Below, piece by piece: positions 1 to 6,370 of a DNA stretch of 7,438 nucleotides; position 1 is the first letter of the stretch; every line of letters starts with the position of its first letter. Below the pieces are notes generated by a model. That model saw only the letters and a program-made list of their open reading frames with translations. It was not told the origin of the DNA and did no database searches. This DNA is from Chlorobiota bacterium (GTDB lineage: Bacteria > Bacteroidota > Bacteroidia > Flavobacteriales > Flavobacteriaceae), in NCBI GenBank assembly GCA_013153655.1, contig JAADEB010000169.1, forward strand, positions 1 to 7,438. Reading direction: 5' to 3'. The translations under genes were made by a program, and so were the position numbers.

Positions 1-1
1 A

Positions 2-190
2 TACCGGCGTCTCTACGAAATCGTCAAAAAAACCGAAACACCCGTAACATCTGTGATATCTGTTTTACCTGTCCCATCTGCGTCCCCAAAAACATGTTCC
101 CCATTTACCGTGTCCCGTGTCCCGAATATTCCACCGGTCACCCGTCACCGGTCATCCGTCATTCTCCTTCTTCTCGGATTTGGGATTTAG
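2..190 (+). CDS. Possible 3' end of an upstream gene (partial, doubtful)
   Basis: The frame beginning at base 2 is open from the window edge to a TAG at 188-190. Its first residues (YRRLYEIVKKTE) look like a normal protein helix, and their codons resemble those of the housekeeping genes further on. After about residue 16 the frame runs through short tandem repeats, so the rest reads as low-complexity sequence rich in Ser, Pro and Val and is unlikely to be a folded domain. A different frame, starting at base 3, ends earlier at a TAA at 45-47 and could equally be the true end of an upstream gene. No function can be named. Sequence left of the window would decide which frame, if either, is coding. 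Confidence 0.25.
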   Translation, partial: YRRLYEIVKKTETPVTSVISVLPVPSASPKTCSPFTVSRVPNIPPVTRHRSSVILLLLGFGI

Positions 191-260
191 GCATTAGGAT
201 TTGGATTTTTATTTTTTCATTGTTCATTGTTCATTTAAAAAACTCTTTCACTCTTTCACT
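49..260. repeat. Patchwork of short tandem repeats, mostly heptamers, with changing units
   Basis: Several different short tandem repeats follow one another. From 49 to 84 there are four 9-bp units of the form AYCTGYNNN. From 109 to 122 there are two copies of CGTGTCC. From 134 to 161 there are four heptamers of the form YCSGTCA. From 176 to 203 there are four heptamers close to GGATTTR, the third diverged. From 216 to 236 there are three heptamers of TTCATTG, the last with one change. From 242 to 257 there are two copies of the 8-mer ACTCTTTC. The shared 7-bp period with changing unit sequence resembles the short tandemly repeated repetitive sequences described in cyanobacteria. The function is unknown. 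Any open frame crossing this stretch is probably accidental. Confidence 0.8.
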
Positions 261-288
261 AAAAAACCGTTTCCCATGTTCCGAAAAT

Positions 289-441
289 GAGATTCCTCCC
301 GCCTGAGGCGGACACGGCGTCGCTCCTTGCGTCGCTTCCCTCGAAATGACAGTAGTCGTCCTTAATGACAGTAGTCGTCCTTTTGGTCTGTTACCGCCTT
401 CGGAACACGACCTGTCATTCCGAACGAATGTGAGAAATCTC
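289..441. repeat. Imperfect inverted-repeat element upstream of the operon
   Basis: The left arm (289-352) begins GAGATTCCTC and ends with TCGAAATGACAG. The right arm (412-441) begins CTGTCATTCCGA and ends with GAGAAATCTC. Each arm is close to the reverse complement of the other at both of its ends, so the two arms form an imperfect inverted repeat around a centre of about 60 bp. The left arm contains a perfect small hairpin, CCGCC-TGA-GGCGG (299-311). From memory, sequences of the type TGTCATTCCGA...GAGGAATCTC are frequent dispersed intergenic repeats in several bacterial phyla. No transposase is present, so this would be a non-autonomous or purely structural repeat. Whether it is dispersed in this genome cannot be seen from one window. 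Confidence 0.6.
345..382. repeat. Perfect 19-bp tandem duplication
   Basis: AATGACAGTAGTCGTCCTT occurs twice with no gap, at 345-363 and 364-382. It covers the inner end of the left arm of the inverted-repeat element, so it looks like a local duplication made after that element arose, for example by replication slippage. Copy number could vary between strains. Confidence 0.9.
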
Positions 442-542
442 CAAAAAGCTAATAATAACGTCCAACGGTTAGCAGCTAACGACCCGGTAATTCCCGTTTT
501 GATAAATTCAATGGAATCACCCGTTTATTTCTCAAAAACTTA

Positions 543-550
543 TATCTTTG
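543..550 (+). promoter_or_regulatory. Bacteroidota-type -7 promoter box for the TPR-ribH operon
   Basis: TATCTTTG matches the Bacteroidota primary sigma factor -7 consensus TAnnTTTG exactly. A start site a few bases downstream would leave a leader of about 20 nt before the ATG at 577. No clear TTTG-like -33 box is visible at the usual spacing; the bases around 520-527 (CCCGTTTA) are only a weak match. It is the best promoter I can find for the whole gene series, because later gaps are too short or lack a match. Confidence 0.6.
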
Positions 551-576
551 CATCACGACGAAAATTAATCTCTATT

Positions 577-1365
577 ATGGCAAGTTACAAGAAGAAAGGT
601 TACAAGAAGGTCAAAGTTCAAGGCGGACATACCGACGACAGTTTCGTGGCCAAGAGTTTCGAAAGCGTGGAAGACCTGACCGTCAAGTCCGAAAAATTCC
701 TCGAACGGCATCAAAATAAAATCTTTACCGGCATATTTATCATCGCCCTGCTGGTGGCCGGTTATTATTTCTACCACCAAAAAGTGGTCATTCCCAAGCG
801 CGCCGAAGCGGCCAACGCCCTCTATCCGGCCCAAAGCCTCTTTGAACAAGCCGTGGATGCCACCGACGAAGCCCAACAAAAACAACTCTTCGAACAAGCC
901 CTCAAAGGCACCGGCGGCAAATACGGCCTCCTGGACGTCATCGACGAGTACGGCGGTACCCCCTCCGGCAACCTGGCCCACTACTACGCCGGTTTGGCCT
1001 ACTACCACCTGGGTCAGTTCGACAAAGCCGTATCGGAATTGAGCAAATTCAAAAGCGACGACGAAGTCTTACATCCCATGGCCCTCGGCGTCATCGGCGA
1101 CTCGTTCCTCCAACTCAACCAACCCGAAGACGCCCTGGAATACTACGAAAAAGCCGTCAAAGCCTCCGACAACGAATTTACGGCACCCATGTACCTGTTC
1201 AAGGCCGGCAAAGTGGCCCTGGACCTCTACCAAAGCAAGAAGGACGACAAATACCTGAAAAAAGCCCGTAAATACCTGGAACGTATCGACAAGGATTATC
1301 CCAAATCGGTATATGCCAAAGACGCCAAAATCTACTTGGCGCAGGCACAATACGGTAAACAATAA
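577..1365 (+). CDS. Membrane-anchored tetratricopeptide repeat (TPR) protein
   Basis: Predicted 262-aa protein with a basic, soluble N-terminus, one transmembrane segment at about residues 50-67 (IFTGIFIIALLVAGYYFY region), and a C-terminal part made of TPR-like helix pairs. The clearest repeats are at about 131-164 (AHYYAGLAYYHLGQFDKAVSEL) and 167-200 (ALGVIGDSFLQLNQPEDALEYYEKA), followed by further helices to the end. The layout, a short cytoplasmic tail, one span and a TPR domain, resembles YfgM-type proteins that assist envelope protein folding near the Sec translocon; this is a resemblance in layout only. The open frame extends upstream to 346, but that part lies in repeats and contains the promoter. 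The ATG at 577 is preferred because it lies about 20 bp after the -7 box and begins a typical lysine-rich N-terminus. It is the first gene of the operon and ends one base before ribH. Confidence 0.85.
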   Translation: MASYKKKGYKKVKVQGGHTDDSFVAKSFESVEDLTVKSEKFLERHQNKIFTGIFIIALLVAGYYFYHQKVVIPKRAEAANALYPAQSLFEQAVDATDEAQQKQLFEQALKGTGGKYGLLDVIDEYGGTPSGNLAHYYAGLAYYHLGQFDKAVSELSKFKSDDEVLHPMALGVIGDSFLQLNQPEDALEYYEKAVKASDNEFTAPMYLFKAGKVALDLYQSKKDDKYLKKARKYLERIDKDYPKSVYAKDAKIYLAQAQYGKQ

Positions 1366-1366
1366 T

Positions 1367-1855
1367 ATGGCTACGAGCGAAAAAAATCTTTCCTACTACG
1401 ACGAAAGCACCATGCCCGACGCTTCCGGCATGCGTATCGGCATCGTGGTATCGGAATGGAACCCCGACATCACGGAAAAACTGGCCGAAGGCGCCCGGAA
1501 CACCCTCTTGCGTCTGGGTGTGAAGGAAGAAAACATCACCCTGTGGCACGTACCCGGCAGTTTTGAACTGATTTACGGTGCACGCCGCATGCAGGACAAC
1601 GCTTTCCTGGATGCCATCATCGCCGTAGGCAGCATCATCCGCGGCGAAACGCCCCATTTCGACTACGTTTGCCAAGCCGTGTCCCAAGGCATCAAAGACC
1701 TGAACGTGCGCGGCAACATTCCCGTGGTGTTCTGCGTCCTCACCGACGACACCAAACAACAAGCCATCGAGCGGAGCGGCGGCCGCCATGGCAACAAAGG
1801 CGTGGACTGCGCCGCGGCGGCCATCAAAATGGCCTGGTTGAAACAAAATTCGTAA
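1367..1855 (+). CDS. ribH: 6,7-dimethyl-8-ribityllumazine synthase
   Basis: Predicted 162-aa enzyme for the penultimate step of riboflavin synthesis: it condenses 5-amino-6-ribitylaminouracil with 3,4-dihydroxy-2-butanone 4-phosphate to give lumazine. Family motifs occur in order: the substrate-stacking region GIVVSEWNPDIT, then VPGSFEL, then the RGETPHFDYV loop with H97 at the place of the catalytic His88 of Bacillus subtilis RibH, then AIERSGGRHGNKGVDCA with R136 and K144 matching phosphate-binding Arg127 and Lys135. Length is normal for the family (about 155-165). The N-terminal stretch before GMRIGIVVSEWN is typical of Bacteroidota members. The frame is open back to 1313, but the ATG at 1367 is chosen because it follows the TPR stop codon by one base and gives the normal family N-terminus. 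The protein is cytosolic and probably assembles into a pentamer or an icosahedral shell. Confidence 0.96.
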   Translation: MATSEKNLSYYDESTMPDASGMRIGIVVSEWNPDITEKLAEGARNTLLRLGVKEENITLWHVPGSFELIYGARRMQDNAFLDAIIAVGSIIRGETPHFDYVCQAVSQGIKDLNVRGNIPVVFCVLTDDTKQQAIERSGGRHGNKGVDCAAAAIKMAWLKQNS

Positions 1856-1881
1856 CTTCGTCGTAACAAATCCACGGTTTA

Positions 1882-3138
1882 ATGGAAAAACTTATCATCC
1901 GGAATTTTGCCGGTATCCATAATTTGGAAATGGAATTAGGCAAAATCAACTTGCTTTTAGGTCCGCAAGCAAGCGGAAAGAGTGTTTCCGTTAAACTTAT
2001 TTATTTTTTTAAAAGCCTTATTAAAGATATTGGTTATTATTCTTCCAACGGAAAAACTTTTGAAGAAATTAATGATTTAACAAAAGAAAAATTTTATCGA
2101 TACTTTCCTCCTCATACCTGGAATAAGGAAGAAGAATTTAGAGTCGAATATTACCAAAATGGTTATTGGATTAAAGTTATTCAAACCCGTAACCAAGAAA
2201 TCGACATAAAATATCATCCCAAAATAAAAGCATTAATCCATACCGGCATTTCCATTTTTGAAAATTTGAAAACCAGCCTGGATCAACATCAAATAGATGA
2301 ATCTCTCTTTTTTATTGAATTCAATAATAAATTTAGAAAATATACCCATAAAACGGGTATTAAGTATCCTCATATAAATATATTTATTCCTTCCGGAAGA
2401 AGTTTTTTCTCCTATATTCAGGCTAACATATTTCATTTTATTCAAAACAATATACCCTTAGATCCTTTTTTGGTACAATTCGGTTCGATATATGAACGAA
2501 GCAAGACACTCGATTACCAAAAAAACATTCATACCCGTCATTCCAAAGATGACGACATTTTCCATTATTTATTAAACAGGATTATTAATGGGAAATTTGT
2601 TCATATTAACGATAAAGATATTATTCAACATAAGGACGGAAGAGCGGTTGAAATGTTATATGCTTCTTCGGGACAACAAGAAATATTGCCCTTATTGGTC
2701 ATTTTGGAAAACCAATTTTTTAATCCCGCCGCAAATTTATCCACTAAATTATTTATTGAAGAACCGGAGGCACACTTGTTTCCAAAAGCACAATATGACG
2801 TTGTAAAACTCCTGGCACACGTATTTAATTCCGGCAATCATTACCAATATTTCATCACCACCCACAGCCCCTACATATTGGCGGCTTTCAATAATTTGTT
2901 ATACGCGGGAATGCTTGAAGAAAAACTTTCCGCCAAACAGGATATTTATTCCGTGATTCCCAAGGGAGAAATTTTGGCTCCCGGCACCATAAAGGCCTAT
3001 GAATTGGAACACGGCGGACATCTGAAAAGTATTATGGACCCGGAAAGCGGCCTGATCGACCAAAATGTGTTGGATACGGCTTCCGAAGATATCGCCGAAG
3101 AATTCGAAAAATTGCTTCAACTGGAATTTGCCTCGTAA
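1882..3138 (+). CDS. AAA/ABC-type ATPase of a putative two-gene defence cassette
   Basis: Predicted 418-aa ATPase of the SMC/ABC-like group used by OLD-type and AAA_15/AAA_21 defence proteins. Walker A is GPQASGKS (27-34). The ABC signature-like ASSGQQE is at 261-267. Walker B is KLFIEEPEAH with catalytic E293/E294. The switch histidine is in FITTHSP (H328). Residues of the type IPSGRS before the signature are also common in this group. The C-terminal 80 residues have no Toprim pattern that I can see, so this is not a complete OLD nuclease; the effector is probably the next gene. The start ATG lies 26 bp after ribH. The gene is much more AT-rich than its neighbours, mainly in its first two thirds: one 60-base stretch (2281-2340) has 12 G or C, against 32 in mutL at 4321-4380. 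This suggests horizontal transfer. The next gene starts inside its stop codon. The ATPase call is firm; the defence role is inferred. Confidence 0.85.
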   Translation: MEKLIIRNFAGIHNLEMELGKINLLLGPQASGKSVSVKLIYFFKSLIKDIGYYSSNGKTFEEINDLTKEKFYRYFPPHTWNKEEEFRVEYYQNGYWIKVIQTRNQEIDIKYHPKIKALIHTGISIFENLKTSLDQHQIDESLFFIEFNNKFRKYTHKTGIKYPHINIFIPSGRSFFSYIQANIFHFIQNNIPLDPFLVQFGSIYERSKTLDYQKNIHTRHSKDDDIFHYLLNRIINGKFVHINDKDIIQHKDGRAVEMLYASSGQQEILPLLVILENQFFNPAANLSTKLFIEEPEAHLFPKAQYDVVKLLAHVFNSGNHYQYFITTHSPYILAAFNNLLYAGMLEEKLSAKQDIYSVIPKGEILAPGTIKAYELEHGGHLKSIMDPESGLIDQNVLDTASEDIAEEFEKLLQLEFAS

Positions 3139-3539
3139 TGTGGAAGGAAACATGTACGGAAATATTATCCCATAAGCAAATCATTTGCCGGGAAAACAGG
3201 CGGCGAATTGTTTTTGTAAATAACCGTCAAATCCAAGTCTTCAAAATCCAAGTGGACGGTTGTCAGATTACCGAAGGGAGGAAATGCGATTGCCTCGTTA
3301 TGGCCGAAACGACTCAACATTTTGTGGAATTGAAAGGAAAAAAAATCGAAGAAGCCATTCCGCAATTAAGCCGCTGCATAGAATTGTTGGGTTTGGAAAA
3401 TTTCCGGAAAATGGCTTATATTGTAACGAGTCGAAGTCCATTGCGATCGACCGGTATTCAGAAAATGAAAAGAAATTTCAAGAAAGCAACGGGTGCCGAC
3501 CTGAAAATCAAAAACGGTTTTATCATACAAAACATTTAA
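3138..3539 (+). CDS. Small predicted PD-(D/E)XK-like nuclease, partner of the ATPase
   Basis: Predicted 133-aa protein with no signal peptide or membrane span. I do not recognise a named family. The segment from residue 50 to 77 reads CDCLVM, then a short turn, then HFVELKGK and a helix ending in PQL. D51 and E64-L-K66 form a D-x12-E-x-K pattern with hydrophobic strands around each element, as in the restriction-endonuclease fold; E19 in an upstream helix and Q76 in the following helix fit accessory positions. After this come a predicted strand (KMAYIVTSR) and a Lys-rich helix (IQKMKRNFKK) that could bind nucleic acid. The ATG shares one base with the ATPase stop codon (TAATG), which implies translational coupling and paired function. 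The stop is 11 bases before the next gene. The reading frame is firm; the nuclease assignment rests on motif reading only, and loss of catalysis or an antitoxin-like role is possible. Confidence 0.7.
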   Translation: MWKETCTEILSHKQIICRENRRRIVFVNNRQIQVFKIQVDGCQITEGRKCDCLVMAETTQHFVELKGKKIEEAIPQLSRCIELLGLENFRKMAYIVTSRSPLRSTGIQKMKRNFKKATGADLKIKNGFIIQNI

Positions 3540-3550
3540 AAAACGAAACC

Positions 3551-3823
3551 ATGGGATTCTTCAATTTCCACTTACCCAAAAGCAACAAATTCGACTACAC
3601 GCCCCGTTACTACGACGAGCGGAAAGAACGCCTGGAAGAAATCAAGAAAAAATACGACAATCCCGACCGCAAAATCATCGAAGAACGTATCCGCGGCCAA
3701 TTCCAACGCAAGGCCACCAAACGTCCCTTCATGTCGGGCGTGTTGATACGCTTTCTGCTCATCCTCGGCATTTTGTTGGTGATTACCTACGTGATTTTTT
3801 ATTATATGGGATTTTTTTCGTAA
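3551..3823 (+). CDS. Small single-span membrane protein of the ribH-mutL neighbourhood
   Basis: Predicted 90-aa protein. The N-terminal 60 residues are soluble and highly charged, with an aromatic motif FDYTPRYYDERKE (14-26) and a helix rich in Lys, Glu and Arg. One strong hydrophobic span follows at about 64-86 and the protein ends two or three residues after it, so it is probably tail-anchored with the N-terminus in the cytoplasm. The ATG at 3551 is preferred over the longer open frame from 3260, which overlaps the preceding gene in another frame. It ends 3 bp before mutL. From memory, similar short proteins beside mutL in Bacteroidota are sometimes labelled 'riboflavin synthase subunit beta'; nothing in this sequence supports an enzyme, and the label probably came from neighbouring ribH. 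Function unknown. Confidence 0.8.
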   Translation: MGFFNFHLPKSNKFDYTPRYYDERKERLEEIKKKYDNPDRKIIEERIRGQFQRKATKRPFMSGVLIRFLLILGILLVITYVIFYYMGFFS

Positions 3824-3826
3824 GTC

Positions 3827-5608
3827 ATGAGCCGGATTCAACTATTGCCCGAAACCCTGGCCAATCAAATAGCTGCCGGCGAAGTGGTACAACGTCCCGC
3901 TTCGGTGGTGAAGGAATTATTGGAAAACGCCATCGATGCCGGTGCCCGGCATATTAAACTCATTGTAAAGGACGGCGGCAAAGGCCTCATCCAAGTGATC
4001 GACGACGGCCACGGCATGGACGAAACCGACGCCCGCATGTGTTTCGAACGCCACGCCACCAGCAAAATCCGCAACACCGACGACCTGTTTCGCATCCAAA
4101 CCAAAGGCTTTCGCGGCGAAGCCCTGGCTTCCATCGCCGCCGTGGCCCATGTGGAATTGCGCACGCGCACCGAAGATATGGAGCTCGGTACCCTGGTGCG
4201 AATCGAAGGCGGACGCTTGGTGTCGCAAGAACCCGTGTCGGCACCCAAAGGTACTTCCATCGCCGTCAAAAACCTCTTTTTCAACGTGCCGGCTCGCCGC
4301 AAATTCCTCAAATCGGCCCAAGTGGAAATGCGCCACATCATCGACGAATTCCAACGCGTGGCCATTCCCCACCACCATATCGGATTTACCCTGATCCACA
4401 ACGGCCACGAAGTGTATCGCCTCCTGCCGTCCAACCTCATGCAACGCATCGCCCACATTTTCGGCCGCAAAATGCCCGAACGCCTGGTGCCGGTGAGCGA
4501 ACAAACCGATTATATCAAAATCCACGGCTACGCCGGCAAACCAGAATTCGCCAAACAACGCCGCGGCGAACAATTTTTCTTTGTCAACAACCGCTATTTC
4601 AAAAGCTCCTACCTCCACAGCGCCGTCATGCAAGCCTACGAAGGCCTGCTGCCCGAAAAACGCATCCCGCCCTATTTCCTGTTTTTCGAAATCGACCCCG
4701 GACATATCGACGTCAACATTCATCCCACCAAAACCGAAATCAAATTCGACGACGAATATACCGTGTACAATCTCTTACGCGCCTCGGTACGCCATGCTTT
4801 GGGAAAATTCGACCAAATGCCCAGCATCGATTTCGACATTACACCCGGACTGATTCCCCGTGCCAAGCCCTCGTCCGGAAAAACCTATCGCGAACCGAAA
4901 ATCCAAGTGGATCCCCGCTTCAATCCCTTCCGCGACGACCGGCCTCAACATCCCTTCCCCGGCCAAATCTCCGCACCGCAAACGCCGGAAGAACCGCCCG
5001 TCCTGCCCGATTTTCCCACCGTGGAAGAAACGGTCCCCGAACCGCCCCAAGGCACCACCGTTTTTCAGTGGAAAGACAAATACCTGGTAACCCGCATGCC
5101 CGAAGGCCTGATGATTGTCCACCAACACCGCGCCCACAAAAGCGTCCTCTTTGCCCGCTTTCTGGACCAACTGAGCCGAAGCGACGTCAACACGCAGGAA
5201 CTCCTCTTTCCCGAAAGCCGCGACTATATGCCCGCCGAATTGGATTTACTGGAAAAACATAAGGACATCCTGCACCAAACAGGCATCCATTTCCGCATCG
5301 AAGGCCAAACGCTCCACCTGAGCGCCGTACCCGCCGGAGTGGAACCCGGCGCCGTGCTGGCTTTTATGGACGAACTCCTGGCCCATTGGTCCGACGACAT
5401 TCCCTTGCAAGGCGACGAACTCCACCGTTTCCTGGCCAACAAACTGGCCGCCAAAGCCGCCATCCGTACGGGTCATAAAATGAGCACCGGCGAACAACAA
5501 CAACTCTTGGCACAATTGTTTCGCCTGCCCGAACCCAAATACGACCCCTCCGGCAAACCTAATTTTATTATCTTGCCTCAGGAAGACATCGATAAAAAAT
5601 TCGAATGA
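3827..5608 (+). CDS. mutL: DNA mismatch repair protein MutL
   Basis: Predicted 593-aa MutL, which links mismatch recognition by MutS to strand removal. The N-terminal GHKL ATPase is complete: KELLENAIDAG with E30 and N34 (equivalent to E29 and N33 of Escherichia coli), DDGHGM (59-64), FERHATSKI (73-81) and GFRGEAL (94-100), followed by the transducer domain ending at about 335. A Pro-rich linker covers roughly 350-410. The C-terminal dimerisation domain follows. Its endonuclease motifs are degenerate: the DQHA(X)2E(X)4E site reads HQHRAHKSVLFA (432-443), the ACR-type Cys is Ala (A542), and CPHGRP reads DPSGKP (573-578). This version should therefore not nick DNA by the usual metal site. It starts 3 bp after the membrane gene, and its TGA overlaps the rhomboid ATG (ATGA). 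Length is normal. Confidence 0.97.
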   Translation: MSRIQLLPETLANQIAAGEVVQRPASVVKELLENAIDAGARHIKLIVKDGGKGLIQVIDDGHGMDETDARMCFERHATSKIRNTDDLFRIQTKGFRGEALASIAAVAHVELRTRTEDMELGTLVRIEGGRLVSQEPVSAPKGTSIAVKNLFFNVPARRKFLKSAQVEMRHIIDEFQRVAIPHHHIGFTLIHNGHEVYRLLPSNLMQRIAHIFGRKMPERLVPVSEQTDYIKIHGYAGKPEFAKQRRGEQFFFVNNRYFKSSYLHSAVMQAYEGLLPEKRIPPYFLFFEIDPGHIDVNIHPTKTEIKFDDEYTVYNLLRASVRHALGKFDQMPSIDFDITPGLIPRAKPSSGKTYREPKIQVDPRFNPFRDDRPQHPFPGQISAPQTPEEPPVLPDFPTVEETVPEPPQGTTVFQWKDKYLVTRMPEGLMIVHQHRAHKSVLFARFLDQLSRSDVNTQELLFPESRDYMPAELDLLEKHKDILHQTGIHFRIEGQTLHLSAVPAGVEPGAVLAFMDELLAHWSDDIPLQGDELHRFLANKLAAKAAIRTGHKMSTGEQQQLLAQLFRLPEPKYDPSGKPNFIILPQEDIDKKFE

Positions 5609-6357
5609 AAACACCCAAAATCATCAAGCAACTCATACTGGTAAACATAGTTTTTTTTCTATTGTCGCAGCTTAGCCCGCACTTTATGAATTTGTTTGCC
5701 ATGCATTTCCCCGAAAATCCGGATTTCCGCTGGTGGCAAATCTTTACCCATATGTTTATGCACGGCGGCATCTGGCATATCGCCTTCAATATGTATGCCC
5801 TCTGGGCCTTCGGCTCCCCCATCGTGTACCGCTACGGCACCAACCGCTTCCTGCTCTTCTATTTCCTCTCGGGATTGGGTGCTTTGGCGCTGTTTCTCGG
5901 TGTGGAATATTACCAATTTTATCATCTTTTGGATCAATTACGCCAGGCCGGCGTCCCCGAGGAAGTGGTCCGGCGCGTACTTCATGCCCCGCGCGACGAA
6001 GCGGCTTTGATGCAACTGGAACAATATATTTACAATGATGCCATTTTGCTCAAAGTAAGGGAATTGCTCGGTATTTACAACCTGGTGATCGTAGGCGCTT
6101 CGGGTGCCATCTACGGTATCTTGGTGGCCTTTGCCTTCTTCTATCCCAATGCCAAATTGATGCTGATTTTTCTGCCTTACCCGCTGGATGCCAAATATTT
6201 TGTTCCGCTACTGATTCTACTGGATATTTTCTTGGGTTTTACCAATTATTTGCATACGCCCATCGCCCATTTCGCCCACGTCGGCGGTGCCCTTACCGGC
6301 TTGTTCCTGCTGTGGCTATGGCGACATCGCAACAACGAATACCATTTCGACGTCTAA
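5605..6357 (+). CDS. Rhomboid family intramembrane serine protease
   Basis: Predicted 250-aa polytopic membrane protein that would cleave transmembrane substrates within the inner membrane. The Ser-His dyad is visible: S166 in GASGAIYG and H225 in AHFAHVGGALTG. The oxyanion-site HxxxN motif is present as H58-I-A-F-N62 within HGGIWHIAFNM, preceded by FTHMFMHGG. About six hydrophobic segments are seen, the first at residues 8-23. Between the third and fourth spans is a charged insertion of about 50 residues (roughly 105-155), predicted helical, which is longer than in E. coli GlpG. The gene starts within the mutL stop codon (ATGA), so the two are probably translationally coupled. Substrates are unknown. 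All catalytic elements are intact, so activity is expected. Confidence 0.93.
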   Translation: MKTPKIIKQLILVNIVFFLLSQLSPHFMNLFAMHFPENPDFRWWQIFTHMFMHGGIWHIAFNMYALWAFGSPIVYRYGTNRFLLFYFLSGLGALALFLGVEYYQFYHLLDQLRQAGVPEEVVRRVLHAPRDEAALMQLEQYIYNDAILLKVRELLGIYNLVIVGASGAIYGILVAFAFFYPNAKLMLIFLPYPLDAKYFVPLLILLDIFLGFTNYLHTPIAHFAHVGGALTGLFLLWLWRHRNNEYHFDV

Positions 6358-6370
6358 AAACCCGCTCACC

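Noticed and set aside
49..260. CRISPR array
   Set aside because: Repeat units are only 7-9 bp, directly adjacent and without spacers; no cas genes are present.
94..306. A 70-codon open frame on the + strand
   Set aside because: It runs through the tandem repeats and into the inverted-repeat element; the product is low-complexity and not protein-like.
346..576. N-terminal extension of the TPR protein
   Set aside because: It would be encoded by repeat DNA and would place the TAnnTTTG promoter box inside the gene; the ATG at 577 fits better.
1853..1860. TAACTTCG as a -7 promoter box for the ATPase gene
   Set aside because: One base differs from TAnnTTTG and the only nearby TTG (1838-1840) is 12 bases away rather than about 20; a separate promoter is not supported.
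1882..3539. Assignment to Septu, PARIS or Gabija
   Set aside because: The partner shows no HNH motif and no Toprim or DUF4435-like length, and no helicase gene is present; the ATPase motifs alone do not identify a system.
3260..3550. Long N-terminal extension of the 90-aa membrane protein
   Set aside because: It overlaps almost the whole small nuclease-like gene in another frame; the ATG at 3551 gives a compact protein with correct spacing to both neighbours.
3917..4723. Long antisense open frame across mutL (268 codons), with similar ones over ribH and the TPR gene
   Set aside because: These are shadows of GC-rich coding sequence; their translations lack recognisable motifs and the sense genes are certain.
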